Of a DNA stretch of 64,000 nucleotides, positions 40,505-53,596 are shown piece by piece. This DNA comes from Pegea sp. RAD2-039 (taxonomy: Eukaryota; Chordata; Thaliacea; Salpida; Salpidae): assembly GCA_034620365.1 (NCBI GenBank), contig JAQGEQ010000353.1, positions 1 through 64,000 of the forward strand. Direction: 5' to 3'. The notes below the pieces were generated by a model that was not told the DNA's origin, did not search any database, and worked only from the letters and a program-made list of their open reading frames with translations. The position numbers and the translations under genes are program-made. How positions within the stretch are numbered: position 1 is the first letter of the stretch; every line of letters begins with the position of its first letter.

Positions 40505-42433
40505 TCAATCAGTTTTTATATCTATTTCACTCGGCGTCGCTATCCTAACTTTTCTATTTCTTTTAATTTCATCATCATCATCATCATCAGAAAATACATT
40601 TACTTTTGAAGGAGTCACTGAAGTAAAATGAGGCCGATCAAATTCTTCAACTATTTTTGGATCAAAATTAATCCTTCTAGTCCAAGGTCTTAACCTACAA
40701 AAATATTTTACAAAACTTTTAAACTAAACTTCTTTTCTAAACTAACTTTTGCTTTTCTGTCAACTTCCATTTTGTGAGACCCATGTCTTGAGGTGGTTCC
40801 TCATACTCATGTCTCATTTGAAGCTTTCCTAAATCAATAGCATGAACAAGATAACCTTCAGGTAAAATTCGCCTTTTCTTATAGACAACTTTTTCTTTAA
40901 TTGCTTTTAATGCAACAGGCCGACTATCAAAACAAATAAACAAAATTTTTAGATATTGAATTGTTAACTTTTTAATCATATCTTAAATACAACCAAAACC
41001 TAGAAAATTCATTTCTAACTTGATTGCTAATTTATGCTTTCTATAATCTTCTTCATAATAGAAATCTTGTTCTTTCAAAAATCCTCTACTGTTAGAAATT
41101 TTCTTTTTACTACTAATAGGATAACATGGTACAAGTCCTGTAAGAAAACCAAAAAATTAAAAAAGTTTATTACTAAAACATATAAGCGCAAAATACTTCG
41201 TAAAAATAATCTAAAATCTAGAAAAATACCTTGAATATCTACATCAGCTTTTTCTGGTAAATCTTCTGATAAGCATTCTTTTGTAACTTCTTTATTCTTT
41301 TCTTTATACTCCATAGGACATCTCTCTTGGATAAATATCTTTTCGTCTATTATTCAAATCAAATTTTTTTTGTATGAAAAGTTTAAAATAATCCTCAGTT
41401 TTTAGTTAACTTTTTTAATAAATGTAAATAACTACAGTCGATATTCGAAAAATTTACTATGAAAACACAAATTTATGACAGTAAAATCAAAATAAAAAAC
41501 AATTTTTTTACCTTTTACTGGTTTTAAAGGATTTAAATTCACAAAATGAGCTTTATAAGTCGATTTGTTCAATTTGTTTCTTATTTCTTTAAGTGCTTGT
41601 AAATTAGATTTAGATAATTTCTGCTGTGAACCTAATCAACTGGTAGTTAGTAATCAAGTTAAATTGTTGATTACTAGAACTTACGGCAATCGTTACTTAT
41701 TTCAGAGAAATTAAATGGCTTTTTCATAAAATGGCTTTCAACTTTTTTGTTTCTGTGCAACAAATTTGAATTTTAAATAATTTTGAATATAAAAGAAAGC
41801 GACAAATATTTTAAATTAAGAAATTTTTTTTCTGACCTTTTTATATCTTGTCTTTCAACTTCATTTGGTGTGATTAATTTATTATTTTCTATTTTCATCT
41901 GTTCAAAATCTACTGTTAAGTCATATATCATACAGGTGCTGAAAATAATTATTTATTTGTTATTAACTAAATAATTTCTTTAATTTTTTTTCTTTCTATT
42001 ACCTTACTTTATCTTTATCCACCTCATTTGGTTTTGTTACTAAATACTTTTTTTTATTTTTTGGTTCTTCTTTCAGTGGACTTTTTCTATAATCTTCATC
42101 TTTAGCTTTCAACACATTTGTGTCATCTCTGAATATTCAGATAAAAATTTGTAAAATTTTTCAGAATTTTTAGCAAAAGAATTTGATTAAAAATTTATTT
42201 TTCATTTGAAAAAGTTTAAATATTTTCTACAGTTTACTTTCAGTATTAAACATCAATCTAATTAAAAAAAATAGAATCATATATTCAAATATATTTATTA
42301 GATTTTTATATATCAACAAACAAGTAAAACCAAAAGACCTTGGATTTATAAAACTGTGTTGAAAATCTTCTGATAATTTTTCATTATCTATTTCCTTATC
42401 ACTGTAACTAGAACCTTTAATCGACTGTTGCAT
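40505..42433 (-). CDS. Unrecognised 370-residue charged protein
   Basis: Nine short exons: 42339-42433, 42003-42128, 41837-41938, 41685-41752, 41512-41631, 41230-41346, 41020-41137, 40747-40923, 40505-40694. All junction phases agree and the whole closes in frame at 370 residues. I do not recognise it. It is highly charged, with no signal peptide, membrane segment or known domain. The first two thirds are Lys/Glu-rich and probably disordered. The last third is denser (HKLAINRPVALKAIKEK, EGYLVHAIDLGKLQMRH, LRPWTRRINFDPKIVEEFD) and ends with a run of six Asp before Glu (SDDDDDDE) encoded by a GAT repeat. It is divergent from the gene at 42740 across a 306-bp shared promoter. Some donor choices (exon 7 end) were made by phase. 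Confidence 0.7.
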
Positions 42434-42739
42434 CTTAATCTTTCAGTTGTCTTCAATATCAAATATGAAACTTATTTATTTAAAATATATCAATCACAAA
42501 ACTAGATCTTTATAAATTAAGCAAGCATCTTTTATTAAAATTTTAAGTTCCGAATAATTTTGATTATAACTTTACCCGCTTGGCGGCATAATCAGCCTTA
42601 TGACGTCATTATCATCAAAAGAAGATATTTGTTTAAAAACCAAAACTTCTTTTTTCGTTTTATCCTTCTAGAAGACTTATAAATTTTGTTTTTATGTAAA
42701 TTAATATACTTTCGTGTGTTTGTAAGAGTCTTCTTTAGT
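42434..42739. promoter_or_regulatory. Shared divergent promoter with TGACGTCA
   Basis: The 306 bp between two head-to-head start codons contain a GC-richer core, CCCGCTTGGCGGC, followed by TTATGACGTCATTAT at about 42599-42612. A single palindromic CRE-like site near the middle could serve both genes. TCTTTAG lies directly before the plus-strand ATG. Confidence 0.55.
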
Positions 42740-43174
42740 ATGGATACAATCCAGAAGACAGAAGGACCTTTTATTGGTTCTATAAAGTCGAAAAATCTTT
42801 CGAATTTCAGTCTAGCCTCTAAAACTTCTAAACTTGACCCATTTGCAACGATTTGGTTACCAGTAAACGCAAGTAAAAGGCATTTAGTTGATAAAAACCA
42901 AGAAATTTTGGCTTTATATTACTCTAAGAACCGAGAAAAAAATTTGAATGATAAAAAGAAGGATAGTTGCTATGGAGACCAAATAGAGATTCATTTAAAA
43001 GATAATCCAGAAACTATGACGGTTAATAAAGGTCACGAACCTCATAGTACCATGGCTAAACCGACTTTTGGACCTTATTTTTCATGGGACGCTGACCATA
43101 AACGAAGATTACATGGCGTCAAGCCCGTCAACATACCTGCCTGGCAATCTAAGTCAGGTTTTTCGAATTTGTAA
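42740..43174 (+). CDS. Unrecognised intronless 144-residue protein
   Basis: I chose the ATG at 42740 because the upstream in-frame extension is hydrophobic and lies after a TCTTTAG acceptor-like tract. The product is hydrophilic and basic, with aromatic and proline clusters (DPFATIWLPVNASKRH, KPTFGPYFSWDADHKRR, PVNIPAWQSK), no membrane segment and no domain I know. Short basic proteins with such W/P/Y motifs are common among ciliary microtubule-associated proteins, but that is only a resemblance. Immediately after the stop, TTTCGTAATTTCGAATTTTTATCGA is tandemly near-duplicated. It is divergent partner of the 40505-42433 gene. Confidence 0.65.
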   Translation: MDTIQKTEGPFIGSIKSKNLSNFSLASKTSKLDPFATIWLPVNASKRHLVDKNQEILALYYSKNREKNLNDKKKDSCYGDQIEIHLKDNPETMTVNKGHEPHSTMAKPTFGPYFSWDADHKRRLHGVKPVNIPAWQSKSGFSNL

Positions 43175-45960
43175 TTTCGAATTTTTATCGATTTAATTTC
43201 GTAATTTCGAATTTTTATCGAAAATGTTGAATTTCTAGATTTGTCAAATTGTGTTTTTTTTTTTAGTAATTTTAGACAGAATTTTTAAATATTTTTATTA
43301 AAATATATTTTATTAAAATCAATTAAACATAATTTTTTAATTTTGGAAATTATCTAAATCGAATTTTTTACAAAAGTTTTACTTAGAAGGTGAAATCATT
43401 AGAAATTCATTGTCTGAATAACTCATAAGTCAGAATATATTCTGTTTATTCAATAAAAATATTCAAATTTTTTATATATTTATAGATAAATTAAAAAAAT
43501 TGGTACAAACTAAATAAAATTTAATTATTTTAATTTTTATTAAAACTTTTATCAATTTCATGGGCCATAATAAAATATGACCATTTTAGGCGTTCAATTA
43601 AAATTATAATAAATAGTGTTGGTTTGAAGTGATAGTAAAGAATTGATTCATTCTCTTTTTATTCAATTCTTTTCAAAGCTAATGTCAATATTTGAAGATG
43701 GGTAAATAATTTATAAGAGTGTAAGATAAACAGATATCACTTAAAGAAACTTTTAAAGACTTAATATATGACTTAAGCACTTGAAAGTATCAAGATTTAA
43801 AGTTCAAATTAAAAAAAAATCAGGTCAAATAAAAAATAAAAAAAGTTATTTTCTTTAAAAAGTGTTATAAAAACTGTTATAGAAAATTAAAATTTTTTTC
43901 TAGAAGACTAAATCCAACAACATTTCTTATTTTAATGAAGATTATTTAACTTTGAAAATAAACAGTTTTTTTTTATCAAATTAGAAAAGGTTTAAATAAT
44001 TATCAATTATAATTAAAATCAGAAAAACTAAATTAATAGTTCAATTCAGATAAACTGTTTAAAAAGTTAATTTTCTGAAAACTTTTTTCGTAATCAAATC
44101 AACAGTTTAACGAACTAGTCATAAAATTTGATGAGTTTGATCTTCTGCTTAAACTTTTCACCCGAAGTTAATTGAATTTCCATAAATTAATAATTTTGTT
44201 TTCTTCTTGACTGACTTAAAATGTTTTTTATGTATTTTATGGTTTCAACTTTTACAATTTTAAAGTAATTTATTTTCATTGTTTAGTTTGCAAAACTAAT
44301 TTGTTTAAAAGTTTCAAAATATTTCTTATAAAAGAGTTAAAATGAATAAATTTTGTAAACAAAAGACACAATTGATTTAATTGAAAAAAATTGAATACTT
44401 TTAAGTTAAAGTAAACTTTTTAAACACCTTTAATAAAGTTAAAAACTTAATACAAATATTTTTATAAGCTCAAAGAAACAATAACAAGTTTTTTATTGAA
44501 TTATGTTTATCAATATTTGTTTAAAGCTTATCAAATGTGAATTTAATTGTTAAATTCATGTTTAATGTTGTGAAATGGCGATAAACGTCATAATAAAGTC
44601 GAAAGCTGTTACTTAACTGAAGCAGGACCTATTATTAATTTTTTACAAAACAATTATTCAAATTGCAAAATAAATGCTCAATTATATTCTTTAAATTTGT
44701 TTCTTTTATGATTAATATTATAAAATGCTATGAATAATGAAGTTTTTAAGACAAAATCATCCATAAAAAGAAACTTTCTTTATTTTATCATCTTTTAAAT
44801 TGAAAACTTTTCAATAAAATATAATTTTTTATACTCTCTACTCCCAGCTAGCGGAAACTTTTTATTAGAAATTGAATTAAATGAAATATTTATTTATCTA
44901 TTTAATGAAATTATTTAGAAATTTCAAAAGTGGTTAATGAAACTAAATAAAGTTTTTGAATTTATGATAAATTATTTCGATATAATTTTAATTTTTTGTA
45001 TAAAACAATTTTTTGAAATTGAAAATAATTTCTAAATTAGAGTATTTGAAAGTAATAGGATATATTTGAAGGTTTAAAAATAACTAAAAAAATGAATATT
45101 ATTTCTATAATTTATTTGCAAGTAACAAAATTAATCAAGTTTTTACATAGTAGTGACTTTAATCTATAAATTACTATAATATTTAACGGCTTACTAAAAA
45201 CCTAAAACAATATTTTCATTTAATAAATTATTTTAAAGTTTAAAACTTCAATCTTAATTACATTTTAAAATTATGTTTTGAAAACAAATCTGTAAATTTA
45301 AAGAGGTATTTGAACTAAATTTTAAAAGGTGAAAAATAAGAATAATAGTCCTGAATTTTATTGAAAATTTCCTAAATGAAACTTTCAAAAGGTTTGGAAA
45401 GCGTTATGTGAAACTTTTTATGAAAATAATCTCATTTCTCATCATGAAAATAACAAAGAATTTTTATTGAATATTTTTTCACCTTTTAAACTTTCAGTTG
45501 AAGAAGAAGTTTCAGTTTGATTTGTACAAAGAAGAAAAAAAAACTACTCAACTGAATAGACAGAGGAAGCCACAATAATTCCCACCAATCATCAGGTTGT
45601 TATAAAAGGGTTCTTTGTCCTTACCAAATAAAGAAAAGTTTCCCTTTTAAAAGACACAATTTCTTTATTGAATGATGAAAATAGAAAATATTTTTAGGAT
45701 TTTCCTCATTCAACTAAATAAATTTCTTTAATTATTTCTTGTTTTGATGTTTAAAGAGTTTGTAAAAAACTTCTAGTTTCGATGCTAAAGATGTTTCCCT
45801 GACCCTAAACCCCATTTTCTCCCCTAAAAATTAAATCTAGAAAAGAATCAAAATAATTTGTTCACAAAATCAAGATACAAAAAATATTTAAAGATCTTTT
45901 TTAAGTTCTTTTAATCTTCTAATTTATTAGCAACGAGAAAAGGAACAAAAGTATTTAGAA
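43175..45960. other. Long AT-rich intergenic region
   Basis: About 2.8 kb with no ORF or element that I can support. Confidence 0.6.
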
Positions 45961-45965
45961 ATTTC

Positions 45966-46047
45966 GAAAACTTCCGGTCCAATATCACCGAACTTCCGGT
46001 CCAGAACCACAGAAGAAGAAGCCAAACTCTGGGCGTGAATGACGTCA
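45966..46047 (+). promoter_or_regulatory. ETS/CRE promoter-like island without an assigned gene
   Basis: Two copies of GAAAACTTCCGGTCC / CGAACTTCCGGTCC (ETS-type CTTCCGG cores) are followed within 60 bases by TGACGTCA at 46040. The island is GC-rich against a ~75% AT background and looks like a housekeeping promoter. No convincing coding region begins nearby; the 104-codon frame at 46113 is low-complexity Phe/Leu/Asn-rich. Confidence 0.5.
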
Positions 46048-48037
46048 TTGACTACCAATTAGACAGGTGTTCATATTAAACTATTTCCGAAGAAAAGCGA
46101 TTCTCTTGTTCCATGTTTAGCTTTTTCCAATTTCTTTTTTTAAACAATTTCAAATTTTTGGTTTTTATTTTTGAAGATATTTTAAAATGTTTAGAATTAA
46201 TTACTTTTAAAACTTCAAAAAACCGAATAATTTCGATTAAGTTAAAATATTTAAATTATTTTGAAGATTATAAAGCTTTTTTTTTCAGATCATTTAAAAA
46301 TTTATTTAAAAATTTATTTCAATTTTTTTTCTTAAGTTTTCTAATATCTAATCCTTTTCTAAAACTTTTAATTATTTCCAACCAATTAGTAATCACAATA
46401 TCAATTCAAATCTATCAAAAAAGTTGATTTTTTTATACAAAAAACTGGTAGAAAAACTGAATCTTATTTAGTATAAATGAATATTATATAGCTGAAGTCA
46501 AGAAAAACGTCATCTTTGTTCTATTTTCAGTTTAAATTAAAGAATTAATTGTCTTTATAAACTGTTTGAATTGATCATGTGAATACACAAAGCTTTTATT
46601 GTTTAGAAATTTAGTTTATTATTAGATGAATATTTTTAAAAAACTTTCTGAGTAGAAATACAGTGTCTTCAACTGTATCATCAAAAAATTTATTCTTTTT
46701 CATTTTATTGTTTGAAATATTTACTTTTAAACTGTTTTTTTGTCATTCTATTTGAGAAACAAATTTTTATATAATCCATCAAGCTTTTATTTAAAGTATG
46801 TTCTTATCATTCTGTGAAATAACAAAGAAATAAACTGAACGAAAAAATGGCTAAAAATAAAAATAATTATTCAAAATATATTCTATTTTTTCTTCTTTTA
46901 TAAAATCCTAAGCTTTAAAATTAAAATTAAGAAATTTTGCTTTAAAACATTAAGTTAGTTTATAAATATAACAATTTTGATAATAGGAAATAGTATTTCG
47001 AAAAACTTAAAAAAAAAAGATTTTAGAAAAAAACTTTGTTTATAAAATTTCTTCCCTTTGCTAATCAATGAACTGATGACGTCATGTAAATTGATGACGT
47101 AATAAAAAGATGTGTTGATGGTAGCAACTTTTAAGTGAACTTACTATCTAAGTTTTAAAGCATTTTGTAATGATTCCGAAGTAATTTTAATTAAATTAAA
47201 ATTGAAATTCCTAGAAATTTGGAAATTACCTTATAAGTGATATCAAAACTTTTATTAAACATGTTTTTTTATAACTTTTACATATTTTTAAATATTTTTA
47301 TAACTTATATAGAATTTTATTTACTTAAAAATGTTTAGAGTTTAATTTTGGTAACACTAAAAGTACATTTAAGTAAATAAAACATTTAAACAATTTTTAA
47401 ATTCTAATTTTTCAAAAATAAGTTAAAATCTATTTTTAATATTTTAACTAAAATTTATTTACAAATTTATTTACAAAATCAAATAATATCTAATAATAAA
47501 TATAAATTGTTTCGAAAATTATATCAAAGTAAAACTTTTGTTTATGTTTAAAAATATCTTATATTTGGTAATTTTAAACAAGCTAAAAACAATAATATAT
47601 TTAATTTTTCTGTCTGTGGAGAGTTTAAACAAATAAATAAATTTTTTGGTTTTTATTATTAACAAAATTTCAATTTAATAACAAACTGGTTAAAAACATT
47701 TCTGAAAAAAAAAACCAAAAAAATTTTAAAGTCATTTTCATTAAAAATAAGTTTTCAAAATATTTGTTAATCGATTAATAAAAAAAAAAAAAATTAAAAA
47801 CGAAAACCAAATACATATTATCAAAAATTAAATCAAAAAAATTATATCTGACGTGTGCAGTCAAGCGTGACACATTAGATACATCCGGTAGATGGCGCAG
47901 TTGTAACAATTATCATCAAATCGACAATTTGAGGTGACTAAAACAACTCATTTACTTTTTAAATAAACTTCAGTGAAAAAAAAGCTTTTAAAAAGTCGAT
48001 ATATTTGTAAATTGAAAAATAACAAGTCTATGAAACA
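46048..48037. other. AT-rich intergenic region
   Basis: No gene supported. Contains GATGACGTCATG at 47075 with a second half-palindromic GATGACGTAA 17 bases on, and a CTCF-like 15-mer at 47885. Confidence 0.55.
47885..47899 (+). promoter_or_regulatory. CTCF-like 15-mer
   Basis: CCGGTAGATGGCGCA, about 140 bp beyond the 3' end of the GPCR gene. Confidence 0.4.
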
Positions 48038-49845
48038 TCAGAAGTGTGTTTGCTGGTGCGAACTGGTGTTTCCACTTAGACTAGTTTTTCCAGTTTTTCC
48101 TGACTGCTTTGAACTTGAATTTTCTTCTGAATGCGAAAATACGCGTTTACGGAAACTTAAACAAGTTAATTTACGAAATAATTTGGATGTCAGCTCAAAT
48201 TTCGCTTTACGAAATTGCTGGTTTCTCCAACTATAAATAAAATAATTTGGAAAAGTATTCATTATGATGACAATATAAGCAAAAAACTCAGCAGATAGCA
48301 GATCACAAGCGGCCCTCATATCAAAATTATTCGGATTTCTATAATCGATGTTTGGTAAAGAAGCTCCAAATACTATGACAACCAAAAGAGGCATAAAACT
48401 TAGCGTAAATGATAAGACCATCAAAAGAAGAGTCTTAACAAGTTTGGATTCTGATTTCTTTATTTTAGTGCTGCATATTTTACGAGATTTCTTCAACTGT
48501 TGATGAGTTTTGATATATGTGGCTAAAATGGTCACCCACATTAATGGCACGGGAAGCGATATTATGAGGTATACAAAAATGGCCGAATTACCTCCTAGAG
48601 TCCCAACCAAATCGAACAAAAGTCCATAGTTTAAATCAGGACTTAAAAAAATTGGTAAAAGAGAAATCATAAATGCAATTATCCAAATAAAAATGGTTGT
48701 TCGAAATGCGATTTTTAAATTGTTGTAACTTCGATAAGAAAGAGGTCTAAAAATCGCGAAAAAGCGGTCGAAAGCGGCGAAGAGTAGATTAAAGATACTG
48801 ACAAAGACTGAGATCACAAAACACATCCCAAAAAATGTTAAATAAATCTTATCTGTGAGCTCATTAGATGATAATATCGGTAATCTATTGTTTTCTAGGG
48901 AGACAGTCTCAAATTTTAGAGGTTTTTTATGTCTGTTTAAAATGTTGTTAGCGACTGAAGGAAGAACAAAAAGACCGATTATGACGTCAGATATTGCGAT
49001 GGAGACTTTATATGTTGATTGACTGTGACGTAAGGATGGTGTATAGAGATTAACAGCTATCACCATACTACTGATGTAGACGGTGATTACGGCTAATAGA
49101 ATATGAGCAGATGCGATGATAGCTGTTGTGATTTTGTACCTGAAACAAAAAGATTAAAATTGGTATAATTAGGAAGTGATTCATGTTGTTTATTTGTTTT
49201 TATAAGAATAAATCACCTCTGACTAAAACAGGTCCACGTCGATATACCATTTTCTTTGACTGTCTCCACGTTGAAACCACACCATACAATTGGGTTTGCT
49301 ACTAAAAATGTGTTGATAATTTCAACAAATTCTGAGCTATTAGTTTCATAGATAGCGACTTGTATACAAGGGTCTGTTGTAATTGTACTTGCTAGTTTTT
49401 CTGAATCTAAAATCCTGAATATATCGGAAGTCGTATTTTCCTGTGACATATAATCTTGTAATATAGAAGAGCATTTCTCTTCAAGTTGAGTTTTGTTACA
49501 GAATAATAAGTAAATATTTTTAGTGAAGTCATTCACAGCATATGGTTTTTGGGCACACTCAAGTTCCAGTTGCTCGCTACAATTCCAAGAATTTAGAGTC
49601 TGTAAATAACGAGTTAAGAAACTATCTCCCGAAAACCAGGAACACTTAAAAACTTCGACAAGATTTTGGCAACATTCTTCAGTTTGTGGGACAATTTGGT
49701 CTTTTTTTATATAGGGGCAATTTATTGGGTGTTTTTTGATACAACTTTTTAAACCGAAAACTTTGTTTGTTTCATTTACTGAAGTAGCTTTTGTATAACT
49801 GCAAATTATGAAAAGTAGAAAAAATAGTTTGCTTATTTCTAGCAT
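48038..49845 (-). CDS. Class A-like GPCR with cysteine-rich extracellular domain
   Basis: Two exons, 49217-49845 and 48038-49139, joined in phase 2, give 576 residues. A signal peptide (LFFLLFIICSYTKA) is followed by about 180 extracellular residues with roughly 13 cysteines and several N-glycosylation sequons (NVNET, NCS, NKT, NTT). Seven hydrophobic segments follow the intron: TM1 ends YISSMVIAVNL, TM2 has SDVIIGLFVLPS, TM3 ends FAAFDRFFAIF (DRF instead of DRY), TM6 has FTLSFMP (no CWxP Trp), and TM7 has PNYFIYSWRNQQFR in place of NPxxY. The tail is basic then Ser/Thr-rich. The ligand is unknown. The TM2/TM3 features resemble amine-type rhodopsin receptors. The long Cys-rich ectodomain is unusual for that class. 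Confidence 0.85.
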
Positions 49846-51801
49846 CTTGTCTAAACAAGAAAAAAGTTATTGTACCTAAACAAAATAATAAAAATAGAAA
49901 AAAATATTATTAAATCTAACTTTAAATCAATAATTGTACAGCTTAAACCTTAGCTTGCACTTAACTGTCTATTCCAACATTTAATGTTTAAATCAAATAT
50001 AATCATTTTTCGTCAGCTAGTTACGTGTTATCACGTCTAAATGAAATAAGTAATTAGTCATGATATAAAAAAGGAATTTGTGATGATTAATCATTGCTTT
50101 CTTAGTAGTAACAAAAATATTTTCTTACTTTGGCAAAAAGATCTTATCTTGGGTTTATACAAGAAGTTACATGAAAATTGTACTTCGATTGATTGATATA
50201 AATGAGTAAAATATTTTCAAAATAAAATAGTATTTTGTCATTTATTTGTTTCAATTATTTACGAAAAGTTTCATTGAAGTTATTAAACAGTTTGAAAGTT
50301 CTCAAATAGTTTTCTAACACTTTTTAACAATATTTATTTGACAAATAAATAAAGCAAGCCTTACATACTAAGCATAACCAAAACCACTTAAATTTTTTGC
50401 CGGTGTTAACAGCTAGTCACAATCAAAAACAAAACAAATAAGAATGTCAAAACTTAGGCGCCATAAGTTAAAGTTTTGTCTACAAGGCTTCGGGTTAGAT
50501 TTACCAAATGGCGTCATATAAAACCATGAAGATCAGACTGAACAAAAGAAAATACCCGATAAGTCATGATTAATGTATAGAATGGTGTAGCGAAGGAATA
50601 GATGATAATGATCAAATTCTTTACTATTTTCACTTTGCAATTAAGTGTATGTTAAACACGTTACCTTTCAAATCAGATATTTTAAAAAGTCTACTAGTTT
50701 AGATCAATACAAAAGTAAAGGGTAGAGTTTCTGATGCTTATCTGTAATGTATTCAATCTTATACACAAAAGATCTACTTTTATAGCAAATATAATTTCAT
50801 CTTGTGATGGTAAATAATATTCAAGCTTTGCTTTATATTTTAGCTTCTATTCTACATAAGTTTGATAAGATCTCTTTTGCCTAACCCTTATTAATTACTT
50901 TTTTATTTGCATGAATAGAAACTTGTCGAACTGTTTATGCAAATTTAAACTAGTTGATAATATCTTTTAACTTTTAAATAATTGTAAAACTAGTAGACAT
51001 AACCATATTTTGAAATTGTACAATTATTGTAAGTTTGTTTTGTAAAATGCATTCAAACTTTGCGATTATTTTGATCGATTTTATAACATTTTATAAAATA
51101 AGTTGAATTGAATTTAGAACAAAAGTATATAGAAGAATATTCTTTGTTATTAATTAATTTAAAGATTTCTTTAAATTCTCCAAAATATTTCAGTTTTTTT
51201 AACTTATTTTTTAGTATCATTAATAGATGAAAATTATTTTTCATGAAGTTTTTTTGACCTTAATTTTTTGTACTAATTTCAAAAAGTCAAATCATTCAAA
51301 GCATTTAGAAGTCGTTTAAAGTTTAAAGAAAAATATTTGCTTAGTTAAAATTACTTTTATAAAACTTTCTGGTTTTTCAAAAAGTGTTTCTTTTTGCTTT
51401 TAGATTTGAAACAACAAGTTTGCTTGCTAAAAACACCTACCTGTTTCTAAACTAAACATCAAAAGTAGAGTACTTCAGAAGCGATTTTTTATTAGTTAAA
51501 CAAGTTATTAACAAAAAAAAGAAGTAATTAATCCATTTAAAAAGTTTTTATTTCATTTTTAAAATCTTTCTTGGATCACGAATTATAAACAAAAAAGTTT
51601 CATAATAACAAAACGAAATTTTCAAGTAAATTTGAACAAGGTAATCGGCTTAAACACCAGCAAGTCAACACCAGATTATTTGCTAATTTGATCAAAAAAG
51701 GCTTGGTCAACATCAACCTTAAAACATCAAAGACTCTTAAATCCTCATCAATCTTAAAGAAGTTTCAAATAAAGTTTATTTAGTAAATTTCGAAACATCA
51801 G
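49846..51801. other. AT-rich intergenic region
   Basis: About 2 kb between the GPCR 5' end and the DMRT 3' end. No ORF of substance and no element recognised. Confidence 0.6.
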
Positions 51802-53596
51802 TTAACGTTTGTAAGTTGGTAAGCTACCAGGATATGACGTGTACAAGTTTTCTCGCGTAATTCCTGACGTCATAGGTGGAGTGACGTAATCAAACTGTGA
51901 TTGCAGAGGTATATTTGGGATTGGCATGCGATGTTTCAAATGATGTTGATGATTAAGACACATCTGATGAAGATGCATTAGAAAACCTCCAGCCATATAC
52001 AAGGACTGCGGGACAGTTTGTCCAGTCTGGGGCGCGGGGCGCGTCGGGTTCTGATTAAATCGATGATTCGATTTTTCACTTTTCGAACTTTCAGCATTAA
52101 TTTGAAAACCTGAAAATTTTAGATTTTAATTTGGAAACCCTTTTTACTGATTTGTTACCTTCAGGTCGAGAAGTTTCTACAAGTGTCGGTGTAGTGACGT
52201 AATCAATCGCTTCTGACGTCATCTTCCGTTTCCTGCTTCCAACGTTTTGATCTTTTCTTCCGTCTGCGATCTGAGAACCACGTGTTAAAATATTTAGGAA
52301 AAAAATGGCTTTTTACGAAAAAGACCTTGTTCAGAGCAAGATGAAGATCAAAATTAGAAGATCTTAGGATCGACTCAAGGACTTCTACATCTACATCTGC
52401 ATAGACTTTTCTTAAAGTCCTAAAAAGAAGAAAAAAATTGAGATTTATTGAAACCTAGACCCAAATCTTACCCCAATGATCTTCTCATCTCTTCCGGAGT
52501 AGATCTCGGAGCTAGATCCGTCGGATTGAAACTCCGAAACGCGGGATTAAATCTCGGATCACTCCAAGAGTTGAAAGATCCACTGGATAGTGACGTCATC
52601 CCTAAAGTGTACATCATCAGAAGATGAAGATCAAAAAATGATAAAATTTACCCGAAGTAAATTTCTGCGGATTCTCGTAAAGTTGATTCGCTTTTGTCGT
52701 GACGTCATCACATCTCGCATCACCGTAGAAGTCAGTGTTGTTCTGAAACTCGGTAATGACGTAATGTTCGCGAGAATTATGTGCCGCTTGAAGCATCTGA
52801 TCACAATCTTTATCGGCTTGTTGCTTTCTCCTCAAAGCAACCTGAAAATTTTGATCAGATATCAAAGAACAAATACAACAAACCAGCAATATGTCCTCAC
52901 GAAACCCTTGAAAGAACCCCGCCCCTTTTACTAACAGTCCATACATCCATCAACCAAGTCCCAGATATCTTGGACATTTTGGTCAACGCATAACACGTTC
53001 AATTTCATTTCAATGGGTTTTATCTAAGTTTTGTACGTGATTTGGTGATTGAAAATTTTCCACTTTTACTTTTAAACGAAGTTATAACGCGTGCTTAGAA
53101 GAGATTACAGGCACGGTTTGATTCGGGGAACTGGTTTTGAAAACCGTTTAAATATTCACACGTGTTATTCACAACTTTGATTTGGACACAAAGTTTCAAA
53201 GAGTAAATTAAAAATATCGCCCAGACTTCAAATAGAAATTCAATTTTGTTGAATATTGAAATTAGATTTCTTGTTTGAAGATTTTTCAATTAAAAGAAAT
53301 CAATTCTAAAATCAATTCTAAAATCAGTGTATAAAAAAATTGAAAACAAATTAATCTTTTATTAACGAAACAAATATTTCTAATTTAATTTTTTAACTTA
53401 CTTGCTTAGCCATCACTTCTTGTCTTTGGACTATCAAGATACACATCTCACATCTACAATCTCTCCAACGACATTTGTATTTATGACCTCTCAATACACT
53501 ATCTACGTTATGGTTTCTGCATCGAGCGCATTTTGGCACTCTAGGTTCTCGAGACTTAGTTAATTTTGAGGTTATCTTATCACCGGAACTTGACAT
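51802..53596 (-). CDS. DM-domain transcription factor (DMRT family)
   Basis: Six exons: 53402-53596, 52652-52841, 52472-52601, 52326-52419, 52159-52270, 51802-52109, closing at 342 residues. The DM domain spans about residues 18-70: [45 protein letters not shown], with all Cys/His ligands of the intertwined zinc sites, followed by ALRRKQQAD across the first intron. The first intron falls inside the DM region. Residues around 165-200 ([27 protein letters not shown]) form a helical CUE-like stretch that could be a diverged DMA domain. The C-terminus is Gln/His/Pro-rich. DMRT proteins control sexual and neural differentiation. The subfamily cannot be fixed by eye. Three TGACGTCA copies occur in coding exons and one more lies in exon 2. 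Confidence 0.92.

Noticed and set aside
46113-46427. 104-codon plus-strand ORF
   Set aside because: Almost entirely Phe, Leu, Ile, Lys and Asn, as expected from translated T-rich DNA. No domain and no splice context.
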